From positions 186,001-250,000 of the forward strand of contig MGRJ01000024.1 of the NCBI GenBank assembly GCA_001798135.1: a stretch of DNA of 64,000 bases, given 5' to 3'. The notes beneath the pieces were generated by a model that saw only the letters and a list, made by a program, of their open reading frames with translations, made no database searches and was not told the origin of the DNA. The first letter of the stretch is position 1, and each line of letters opens with the position of its first letter. Made by a program: the position numbers and the translations under genes. Of the stretch, positions 23,864 to 32,313 are shown piece by piece. The DNA comes from Deltaproteobacteria bacterium RIFCSPHIGHO2_02_FULL_40_28 (GTDB taxonomy: Bacteria > UBA10199 > 2-12-FULL-40-28).

Positions 23864-25782
23864 TGGCAGATTTTTCTGAAATTCGAAAAAGCTTAAGAGA
23901 TTTTGTAGATGGAAGTGGGGATTCTCGGTTTCCTACTCTAGTAGCTTCTCTTGGTAATGGAAATAATGGAGCAGCTTTTCCTATTTGGCCTACATTGGGA
24001 GCGGTGGCTCGTGAAGAGGCTTTTCGTGCCAGTGTTGCCTTGAGAAGAATAAATGGTTTGGATGGAATGCAATTTCCCCGTGGTTTGTTCTGGCTGAATG
24101 GATATAAACGTGTTCGAGAATATTCAATCGATTATCCCGCTCGCATCATGGCAGAAGGATGGCAGGCGGAAGTTTATCTTCAAATGGCCCTCGTTTTAAT
24201 GAGAATAAGAGACTCTTCTATCGAAAGTAAAACACAAATTCTTCCTGATCTTTTTTCAATGGCATCAACTCATTATGACACAGCAGGAGCATTGGCACAC
24301 AGACTTGATTTACCCGAAGCAAATGGACTTACTGCCTTGGCCCTGCAAACCAAAAGTTGGGCTGATGCCGGATATCGTTTGAGAGAAAATCCAGAAGATT
24401 TATCAGTTCTTCAAGGATTAAAACATTTTGCTCCCATACAAACGCCAAATTATATTGTTGAAGTAAATAAAAGCTGGGAAGATAAAATTAATTTTTGTTA
24501 TTGGACTTTAATCTGTGTAGCCCAGGCCTATTTAACTACAGCTACCATGATTGAAGAATGGGATTCTTCTCAACATGCACTGATAAGTCAATTGTCCCTT
24601 GCGGCCTATCAATTAGCGAGGTGGGTTTATCAAGATACACACAATCAGCTCTTTTTAATGGGAAGAGAAGCCAGAGAATTAATGGCCTATGCCCAAAGTA
24701 TGATACTAGCCCATGATGTTTATCAAAATTCCGATGTGGCCGGGCTGGTTTTAGATCCTACACTGCCAACTCAAATTTTGGTTGATTATAAAGGAACTTT
24801 AGATGCGCCCCAAAGGGCCCATGCCTTGTTTGATAAGCTAGATGCTTCAAATGCCGCCCAAGGTTATTACTTATTTGGTACTTTCCCCTGGGAATGGCAT
24901 AACCCCAGTGCTTGGGGACATGATGCCGAAAAACTGGCAAACATTTCTGAAGCCCGTCGAACATCTGGTGAAGATTGGGCGCAATTGCAAGTTCGTCATC
25001 CTAAGTTAAGAGGGGATCTTACAGGTGGAAAATATCCGATGACAAAAGAAATCCCACAAACTCATTTTGCAAGACATGTGGCCACTCTGCAAGCTGCTGG
25101 ACTCAATCCAGGCACAAGTAATGTAATTGTTCTTGATGATCAGGGGGATGTGTTAAAACGGGCAGTAGCAGCTGATGAATATCCTGAAAGTCATCGTGGT
25201 TTTATGCAAGTGGTACAACTGACAAGCGCTGGAAATCCAGGCACTCCTTCTTCGGTAGAAAAAGACTGGGAAGAAGTGGAACGCAAAATAAAACTTTCCC
25301 AAACTGGAGTATACCAAAAAGTTCCTCCCCGATTTGATTGGCCTGATGCCTATGATCCCAGCTGGATTGAATATTTAAATCCAGATAAAAAATGGTGGAT
25401 GACTCTTTTGGATGATGCTCCCAATGCCCATGAAATAAGGGCCGGAGAAGATTATGCTCTTCTTTTTAAGAATGGGGCTTCTATTAGGGATTATTTTGAC
25501 AATGGAGCTGAAAGTTGTACTCCAGAATATGAAGAGGAAATTTTAGATGTAGCAGGGGAAGACCCTATTCTTTTAGCCTGTCTGATTACTCTGTATGGTT
25601 TAATTGATGCTGCTACGTATGATGAAATTTCTGTGGCTGATTTGTATGCCATGCTGGAACCGCATTTTGAAGAGTTGGGTATTGATTCAGCAAGTCATGA
25701 AATTTATTCTGCCGGTATGGCCCGTTTTCAGAGGGCTCATGGCCTTACTCGCACCACAGCACGTCTTTTAGAGATGGTTTAA
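23863..25782 (+). CDS. Unrecognised 639-aa protein coupled to the HATPase/MBL gene
   Basis: I recognise no family. The protein is probably cytoplasmic: no signal peptide and no transmembrane stretch. Residues about 60-300 are helical and rich in Ala, Leu and Trp (WQAEVYLQMALVLMRIRD; ALISQLSLAAYQLARW), as in all-helical scaffolds. A middle part has aromatic clusters (FGTFPWEWHNPSAWGH). The last 120 residues are acidic and helical (LDVAGEDPILLACLITLYGL). Its ATG overlaps the TAA of the upstream gene (TAATG), so the two are almost certainly co-translated and probably act together. Base composition looks like that of the flanking genes. Confidence 0.75.
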   Translation: MADFSEIRKSLRDFVDGSGDSRFPTLVASLGNGNNGAAFPIWPTLGAVAREEAFRASVALRRINGLDGMQFPRGLFWLNGYKRVREYSIDYPARIMAEGWQAEVYLQMALVLMRIRDSSIESKTQILPDLFSMASTHYDTAGALAHRLDLPEANGLTALALQTKSWADAGYRLRENPEDLSVLQGLKHFAPIQTPNYIVEVNKSWEDKINFCYWTLICVAQAYLTTATMIEEWDSSQHALISQLSLAAYQLARWVYQDTHNQLFLMGREARELMAYAQSMILAHDVYQNSDVAGLVLDPTLPTQILVDYKGTLDAPQRAHALFDKLDASNAAQGYYLFGTFPWEWHNPSAWGHDAEKLANISEARRTSGEDWAQLQVRHPKLRGDLTGGKYPMTKEIPQTHFARHVATLQAAGLNPGTSNVIVLDDQGDVLKRAVAADEYPESHRGFMQVVQLTSAGNPGTPSSVEKDWEEVERKIKLSQTGVYQKVPPRFDWPDAYDPSWIEYLNPDKKWWMTLLDDAPNAHEIRAGEDYALLFKNGASIRDYFDNGAESCTPEYEEEILDVAGEDPILLACLITLYGLIDAATYDEISVADLYAMLEPHFEELGIDSASHEIYSAGMARFQRAHGLTRTTARLLEMV

Positions 25783-25916
25783 TCTTTAAAGTTTAAAAGC
25801 CTTTCAGAAATTTTTTTAGGCAAGGCGGCCGAAAAATCACAACCGCAGCGTACTTTTAATGGTACGTGAGGATTGGGATTTTGAGGCCAACACAGCATAA
25901 AGAAATTTATGAGAGG

Positions 25917-26219
25917 CTAGAATTCACTTTTGTGCTGACAATCATCGGGGATGGTTACCATGGCATCCCTTCCCACACTTCCCATTTCACACTTAATAGG
26001 AACTCCATTTTTTATGGCATCTACTTTGATGTGGTAGGTATCTTGCCTGCTAGTTGGAAGAAATTCTGAAATTTCACCCGCTGATACAATGGTGGGCATG
26101 CCTTCCACGATAACTTTAGCTGCCTGGTCCGAGTGATTAATGATGGTAAAAGCCTGGGCCTGAAAACCTAATAATAAGAAGCTTAAAAAAACAAGTATAA
26201 CCACTTGATTTTGCAACAT
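25917..26219 (-). CDS. Small secreted protein of unknown function
   Basis: This 100-aa protein has a clear Sec signal: hydrophobic core VVILVFLSFLLLGF and a likely cleavage after AQA at residue 23. The mature 77 residues are beta-rich (FTIINHSDQAAKVIVEG) and contain two Cys (IKCEMGS and DDCQH) that could form a periplasmic disulphide. AGGGGG lies at good distance before the ATG at 26219, which supports a real gene. It is transcribed away from coaE's repeat and stands alone. Confidence 0.68.
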   Translation of the reverse strand: MLQNQVVILVFLSFLLLGFQAQAFTIINHSDQAAKVIVEGMPTIVSAGEISEFLPTSRQDTYHIKVDAIKNGVPIKCEMGSVGRDAMVTIPDDCQHKSEF

Positions 26220-26268
26220 AAAACCCCCTAGCCACCCGATGAAACTCTTATTTTAGCATGAAAACAAT

Positions 26269-26328
26269 GTAGGGGCAACCCCCCGTGGTTGCCCAAATAA
26301 CGGGCAGGCACAGGGGCCTGCCCCTACA
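26269..26328. repeat. Palindromic repeat family C at the end of coaE
   Basis: Outer TGTAGG and CCTACA enclose two hairpins, GGGCAACC...GGTTGCCC and GGGCAGGC...GCCTGCCC. On the minus strand the GTAG of the element provides the TAG stop of coaE (26324-26326). It may also act as a transcript-end hairpin. Confidence 0.87.
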
Positions 26329-26914
26329 ATAATTTCTTAATTATTTTTTTTACAGCCAATTTGAGTTCCGTAAGGCTTCCCTGATTTTCGATTTCATAGG
26401 TAGCCAAGGAGCGTTTTTTGTCAATGGGCCATTGTGAGGCAAGCCTTAGGTTAATTTCTTCTTCAGAAAGACCATCTCTTTTTTTGAGTCTTTCTATTTG
26501 AAGGGTGGGGGAGGCAAAAATCAAAAGAGTTTGGTCACAGATTTTATCAAAACCAGTTTCAAACAAAAGGGGAACATCAATAAAAAAAAGTTTTGTTCTT
26601 TTCTTTTTAGCTTCAGTTATTTTTTTTTGAATTTCGGCAAGAACAAGAGGATGGAGAAGATTGTTTAATTTTTTAAGGAGATCTTGTTTTTGAAAAAGTA
26701 CAGAGGCCAATTTTTTTCGATCCAGATTTTGGTTCATATCCAGATAATCTTTTCCAAAAAGAGAGATGATTTGATTTAAGATTTGAGAGTTGTGGGATAC
26801 TAATGTGTGGGCAATTTCATCAGCGCAAATAACAGTGTGTCCCATTTCACGAATCATTTGGGAAACCGTTGTTTTTCCGGTGGCAAAACCGCCTGTAAGA
26901 CCAATGATTTTCAT
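26324..26914 (-). CDS. coaE: Dephospho-CoA kinase
   Basis: This 196-aa enzyme performs the last step of coenzyme A synthesis, phosphorylating dephospho-CoA. It begins MKIIGLTGGFATGKTT (P-loop, residues 8-16), then the substrate-binding ICADEIAH, the VPLLFETGFD motif and the lid with LKKRDGLSEEE. Length is normal. It directly follows the TPR gene (stop and start adjacent). Its TAG stop is supplied by a family C repeat, so a few terminal residues may have been changed by insertion. Confidence 0.95.
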   Translation of the reverse strand: MKIIGLTGGFATGKTTVSQMIREMGHTVICADEIAHTLVSHNSQILNQIISLFGKDYLDMNQNLDRKKLASVLFQKQDLLKKLNNLLHPLVLAEIQKKITEAKKKRTKLFFIDVPLLFETGFDKICDQTLLIFASPTLQIERLKKRDGLSEEEINLRLASQWPIDKKRSLATYEIENQGSLTELKLAVKKIIKKLL

Positions 26915-27370
26915 TTAGGGTTCCTGGCGTTTATGTTTAATTGATAAAAGAGCTTCAATCAAGGGATAGATTGCCCTGTCTCCATAAGAAGCTATTTGTT
27001 CGATAATGACTATGTCTGCTGTGTCATCTAAAGATTGCAAGAGCCGTTCAATAAGTGCAATAATTTTTTTCCATTCGGGAGCAAGTTTTGCATGAATTCT
27101 TTTAATTTGTGGATTTTCCAATTCTTGTTTTTTCATTGTCCACTCAAGACTTTTTGTAAAATCTTCATTGGTCCACTCGTGATCCAGCATTTGATGGGTT
27201 TCTATCAGGCGGTCGTAAACGGTTACTTGTTTAGGATCAATTTTTAAGGCAGCTTCATAAGAAGAAAGCGCCTTTTTGTATTTTTTTTGGTTACGATGGA
27301 GATCCCCCTGGCTTACATGATGAGTAGCTGTTTTTTTCTTTCGTTGCATATTTTTAGCTTGTGCTCCCAA
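26915..27370 (-). CDS. TPR-containing protein of unknown function
   Basis: In this 151-aa protein the basic start (AKNMQRKKKTATHH) precedes one clear TPR unit: GDLHRNQKKYKKALSSYEAAL, shown here with the pattern of W/L, G/A and P positions, followed by KIDPKQVTVYDRLIE. The C-terminal 60 residues are helical with a HEAT-like end (YGDRAIYPLIEALLS). No signal peptide. The start overlaps the end of cca by 17 nt, and coaE begins immediately after it, so the three form an operon. The role is unknown. Confidence 0.75.
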   Translation of the reverse strand: MGAQAKNMQRKKKTATHHVSQGDLHRNQKKYKKALSSYEAALKIDPKQVTVYDRLIETHQMLDHEWTNEDFTKSLEWTMKKQELENPQIKRIHAKLAPEWKKIIALIERLLQSLDDTADIVIIEQIASYGDRAIYPLIEALLSIKHKRQEP

Positions 27371-28748
27371 ATTTTTCTTTTACCAAGTTTTCGAGAGTTT
27401 CTTTTAGATTAAGTTCAGGATTATCTAAAACTTGTTCAACTAAAAATTTTTGAATTTGTCCTAAAAGAGGGCCTGGCTTAAATCCTAAAGCTATCAGATC
27501 ATGCCCATTGATAGCTAAGTCTTTAGAACCAAAGGGTGGTTTTTTATCAATTTCTTTTTGAATTCTATGGCGTAAATTAAGGATGCCCTTCATACTATCG
27601 GGATAGCGCCCACCTTTTTTATCGGCAATTCTTAAATCAATCAGGTCAAAAATATCTTCTTTGCCAATTTTATTAACAAAACGTCTGATAGCCCTTTCAG
27701 AATAATAAGCTTTGGTTTCAAACATATGGTGTTCTACCAGTTTTAACACTCGATCTGTATTTACTCCAACACACGTGGCCCTATAATCATTAAGCCATCG
27801 CCTTGCAATTTTTTTAGAGACAATTTGATGCCCGTAAAAGGAGATCTGTTGTTTTTTTTCATCAAAACGATGAGTATTGGGTTTGCCTGTATCGTGAAGG
27901 AGAGCTGCAAACATAATGTCTAAATCACCTGGTCTATTCATTTCACTAGCAACTCTCGAAGCATCTAAAACTTTCATGGTATGATCATAAACATCTTCAT
28001 TTTCTTTTTTAGGTTGCAACACTCCAATCATTTTTTCAATAAAGGGAAATACCTCACCTAACAGCCTGGTTTTTCGCATGATATGAAAGCCAATTGAAGG
28101 TTTTTGTGCGAGAAATAATTTTCTAATTTCTTCAATAATTCTTTCTTTGGAAATAGTTTTAATAAGAGCAGCGTGTTTTGTCATTGATTCTAAAGTGTGA
28201 GGTTCGATTTCAAAATTAAAGCGAGAAGCAAATTGAACAGCCCGTAACATGCGCAGGGGATCTTCTTCAAAAGCTTTGGAAAAAACCTGACGAATCAGTT
28301 TGTTTTTTAAATCCTTGCTTCCATGAAAGGGATCGATAAGTTGGTTAGAAGTTAAATCCATAGCCATGGCATTGATGGTAAAATCGCGACGTTCTAAATC
28401 TTTTTCAATGGGAAGATTGGGATCGAAATCAACATCAAAATCGCGGTGCCCGGTTCCTGTTGATTTTTCAACACGAGGAAGGCTTAAATCAATTTCTAAA
28501 TCTGGATTATTTTTTGCACGAAATTTAAGAATACCAAAAAACTTTCCTACTTTATTAACAGTGCCCAGTTTGGAAAGAATGGAAACAATTTGCTCATAGG
28601 AAAGTTTTCTGATGATGAGATCTAAATCTTTGTGTGGATATCCCAAGAAATAATCACGAACATTTCCACCAACAAGATAAACTTCTCCACCATGAGCTTG
28701 AAGCTTTTTTACAAAATCGAGACTTGCTATTGCATCCAATGATGACAT
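27354..28748 (-). CDS. cca: CCA-adding tRNA nucleotidyltransferase / poly(A) polymerase family with HD domain
   Basis: In this 464-aa class II nucleotidyltransferase, residues 22-45 give LVGGNVRDYFLG and the metal-binding DLDLI. The RRDFTINAMA motif is at 120-129, then DPLRMLRAVQFASRF. A C-terminal HD phosphohydrolase domain has YDHT (His256) and LLHDTGKP (His285-Asp286). The HD domain is typical of bacterial CCA enzymes and of PcnB-like paralogues. The unencoded CCA of tRNA-Val and tRNA-Arg in this window shows a CCA activity is needed, which supports but does not prove this role. Confidence 0.88.
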   Translation of the reverse strand: MSSLDAIASLDFVKKLQAHGGEVYLVGGNVRDYFLGYPHKDLDLIIRKLSYEQIVSILSKLGTVNKVGKFFGILKFRAKNNPDLEIDLSLPRVEKSTGTGHRDFDVDFDPNLPIEKDLERRDFTINAMAMDLTSNQLIDPFHGSKDLKNKLIRQVFSKAFEEDPLRMLRAVQFASRFNFEIEPHTLESMTKHAALIKTISKERIIEEIRKLFLAQKPSIGFHIMRKTRLLGEVFPFIEKMIGVLQPKKENEDVYDHTMKVLDASRVASEMNRPGDLDIMFAALLHDTGKPNTHRFDEKKQQISFYGHQIVSKKIARRWLNDYRATCVGVNTDRVLKLVEHHMFETKAYYSERAIRRFVNKIGKEDIFDLIDLRIADKKGGRYPDSMKGILNLRHRIQKEIDKKPPFGSKDLAINGHDLIALGFKPGPLLGQIQKFLVEQVLDNPELNLKETLENLVKEKFGSTS

Positions 28749-28774
28749 GGGTAGTTTTTAGAGGTGCTCCTTAA

Positions 28775-29776
28775 TTAAAGAATACGGATATCTCTTTGAT
28801 CACGTTCTTTTTGGAGCCAATTTTCAAAATAACCCTCGGCTAAGGTTTCTTTGGTTTTTTTAACTTCTTCTACTTTATTTTTTTCAAATGCCGCAAGATC
28901 TGCATCTATGCGCGAAACCAATTTGAAAAAATAATAAGTATCATCAAGTTTTAAAGGTTGGGATGGATAGGGATTTGAAGGTGTTAGTTTAAAAACTTCA
29001 GAAGCTAAGTTTGCGTCAAAACCATTTTCAAAAATACTGTGAGCCCCAGAAATAGAAATATCATTTAAACTTTTTTCATTGAGGCCTAATTGCTTTAATT
29101 TTTCTTGTGAAAGTTTATTTTGAAGAAAGAGAGGCCAAAGCTCATCAGGGATTATATTATTTTTAGAAATGGTATCGGGATTTAACGTAATTTTTTTAAA
29201 ACTTATTTTTGTATTGTTGGCCAAGTAAGAAAGTTTGGCTTGTTCATCAGAAATAAAAAAAGATTTATCAAGGATGGTTTTTAATTTTGAAATAAGCAGT
29301 CCTTGTTTAGTCCAAGTTTCAAAATCTATTCCATAACGATTGTAATATCCGGGACGAAAACGTTCGTGATAAAAAACCACATCGAACTTTCCATCTTTTA
29401 CAAGAGAAGGGTCGCTTGTAATGTTTTCAGCTAATTCTGATTTTGTAACACGCAGTCCTTCTTTTAAAGCAACAAGTTCTAAAATTTTTCTATCAATAAG
29501 GGCATTTAACGCACTTTGTTTAATGGTGCTTTCTAAATTTTCTGGAAGGTTTTGATAAAAAGGATTCATTTCTTTTTGGAGACGTACAAAACCAACAAGC
29601 TCATTTTCGCTAATGGCATAGTTATCTACATAGGCTGCTGTGCTTGTGGAGTTAGTTTTATTTTGATCATCACGGAAAGGAGTACTTCCAAAGTAAAGTA
29701 TAAACACCAAAGCCAAACTTCCTAAAAGAAGTTTAACAATAAAAGACGAAGCTTTTTTTCGGAGAACATTAAGCAT
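28775..29776 (-). CDS. SurA_N/PpiD-like membrane-anchored periplasmic chaperone
   Basis: This 333-aa protein has one N-terminal membrane anchor (FIVKLLLGSLALVFILYFG, about 12-30) after a short basic start, like PpiD. Residues about 45-190 match a SurA_N chaperone domain: VDNYAISENELVGFVRLQKE, ALNALIDRKILELVALKEGL. The parvulin isomerase domain expected after it is not recognisable; instead a short region with ITLNPDTISKNNIIP follows, then a PpiD-like C-terminal helix. It probably helps outer-membrane or secreted proteins fold. It lies upstream of cca with 26 nt between, and is divergent from mreB. Confidence 0.8.
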   Translation of the reverse strand: MLNVLRKKASSFIVKLLLGSLALVFILYFGSTPFRDDQNKTNSTSTAAYVDNYAISENELVGFVRLQKEMNPFYQNLPENLESTIKQSALNALIDRKILELVALKEGLRVTKSELAENITSDPSLVKDGKFDVVFYHERFRPGYYNRYGIDFETWTKQGLLISKLKTILDKSFFISDEQAKLSYLANNTKISFKKITLNPDTISKNNIIPDELWPLFLQNKLSQEKLKQLGLNEKSLNDISISGAHSIFENGFDANLASEVFKLTPSNPYPSQPLKLDDTYYFFKLVSRIDADLAAFEKNKVEEVKKTKETLAEGYFENWLQKERDQRDIRIL

Positions 29777-29867
29777 GGACGAATACTAAGATTGGAAACG
29801 TTCAAATGCAACAAATTTCTTGATAGATTTCATGGGTTTTGATAACGTTTTTCTTTACACTATTTAG

Positions 29868-30917
<1,050 letters not shown>

Positions 30918-30922
30918 AAATT

Positions 30923-31783
30923 ATGTTTTTTAAAAAACGGGTTTTTCTGGCTCTTTTGCTGGGTGTCCTGTTTCTTTTTTTCCTAAGCCAAAAAAACAAA
31001 CATTCTTCTCTTATTTCTCTCCAAGCTGGTTGGGTGGACAGGGCTGCTATGAGCCTTATAGCGCCTGTTCTTAATTCTGTTAATCGATTATGGTTTTTTA
31101 CAAAAGATACTTGGAATCATTACATTGCTCTTGTTAAAATAAATCGAGAAAACCAGCTTTTTCATGACAAATTAAAAACCCAAGAGCTTTATATTCTCTC
31201 TTTAGAGGAGAAACTAAAAGTACAGAGACAGGCGCAGCCCAAGGAATCCCAATTTACAAGCTTGGGGTACGAGGGAATTATGGCTCGTGTGATTGGGTAT
31301 GATCCTTTTTCTCAGGTTCAAGCCATTATGATTTCAGTGGGTTCAAAAAATGGAGTAGGGCTTGATCAGCCTGTGATTACTTCTGATGGATTAGTAGGAC
31401 GTGTTATTCGTGTTTATGGGCATTCTTCTCAAGTTCTTCTCGTTGTTGATAATCACTTTGCAGTGGATGTGATTGATCATGAAACACGGGTGAGGGGCCT
31501 TTTGGTTGGTTCGGGTACCAAGGCTGGTTTGGGATCTCTACCACTGATGAGTCATTTAGAATTTTTGGGTCTTGGGCAATCAATGTACGAAGGTGATCTT
31601 TTAGTGACCTCTGGACTCAATGGTGTTTACCCACCCAGTATTCCTGTAGGAAATCTAGTAAGACTTAAATCTTCAAAAGAAAATCAACTGGCTGTACTTC
31701 CTTCGGTTGATTTTAGCACTCTTTCTCATGTTTTTGTGATCACCAAAATGAATCTGAATGAAAAAAATAAGGTTACACCATGA
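30923..31783 (+). CDS. mreC: Rod-shape-determining protein MreC
   Basis: This 286-aa bitopic protein starts with a basic residue cluster and one membrane helix (FLALLLGVLFLFFLS). A periplasmic coiled coil follows (ENQLFHDKLKTQELYILSLE), then the double beta-barrel: ARVIGYDPFSQVQAIMISVG, GVGLDQPVITSDGLVGRVI, GDLLVTSGLNGVYPPSIPVG. These are the standard MreC blocks. It links MreB filaments to PBP2 and RodA. It follows mreB by 5 nt and overlaps mreD by 4 nt. Confidence 0.95.
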   Translation: MFFKKRVFLALLLGVLFLFFLSQKNKHSSLISLQAGWVDRAAMSLIAPVLNSVNRLWFFTKDTWNHYIALVKINRENQLFHDKLKTQELYILSLEEKLKVQRQAQPKESQFTSLGYEGIMARVIGYDPFSQVQAIMISVGSKNGVGLDQPVITSDGLVGRVIRVYGHSSQVLLVVDNHFAVDVIDHETRVRGLLVGSGTKAGLGSLPLMSHLEFLGLGQSMYEGDLLVTSGLNGVYPPSIPVGNLVRLKSSKENQLAVLPSVDFSTLSHVFVITKMNLNEKNKVTP

Positions 31784-32313
31784 AGGTTGTTTTTTTTCTT
31801 CTTTGGGCTCTCATTCTGCTTTTTTTTCAGGTTGGATTTCGTTTTCAATTGGGAAATTTTGTAGTTAATTTTGATTTTTTAACTACCATGGTTATTTATG
31901 TAGGTTTTACACTTCCACTTTTTTCTGGTTTGATCACTGTATTGGGGGTGAGCATTTTGATGAGTGCTTTTAGTATTATTCCCCAAGAAATGATTATTCT
32001 TGTTAATCTCATTATTTTTGTTTCTATTCGTTTTTTGATAGAACAAATTTATTCTGAGGCTTATTTGACTAAGTCTATTTGGGTTTTTCTTTTTTCTTTG
32101 CTTTCACTTTATCTTCGCAGTGAAGATAGAATCAATCTCCTATCTATTTTTTCTCAAGCCTTGGTTAATGGCATACTGAGTTTTCCCCTTTTTATTGTTT
32201 GGGATAAAACCTTTTTTATTTGGCTTAAAATTCTTTCCATCAAAAGAGCTGATTTAACCGGGGCTGATTTTTTTCAGGCTAAAAATACTCATCGAAGGTT
32301 TGTAAAATGGTAA
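31780..32313 (+). CDS. mreD: Rod-shape-determining membrane protein MreD
   Basis: This 177-aa highly hydrophobic protein has about five membrane segments (VVFFLLWALILLFFQVGF; LTTMVIYVGFTLPLFSGLI; and others). Sequence conservation in MreD is low; position between mreC and the PBP2 gene, the 4-nt overlap with mreC and the 7-nt overlap with mrdA carry the assignment. Confidence 0.88.
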   Translation: MKVVFFLLWALILLFFQVGFRFQLGNFVVNFDFLTTMVIYVGFTLPLFSGLITVLGVSILMSAFSIIPQEMIILVNLIIFVSIRFLIEQIYSEAYLTKSIWVFLFSLLSLYLRSEDRINLLSIFSQALVNGILSFPLFIVWDKTFFIWLKILSIKRADLTGADFFQAKNTHRRFVKW

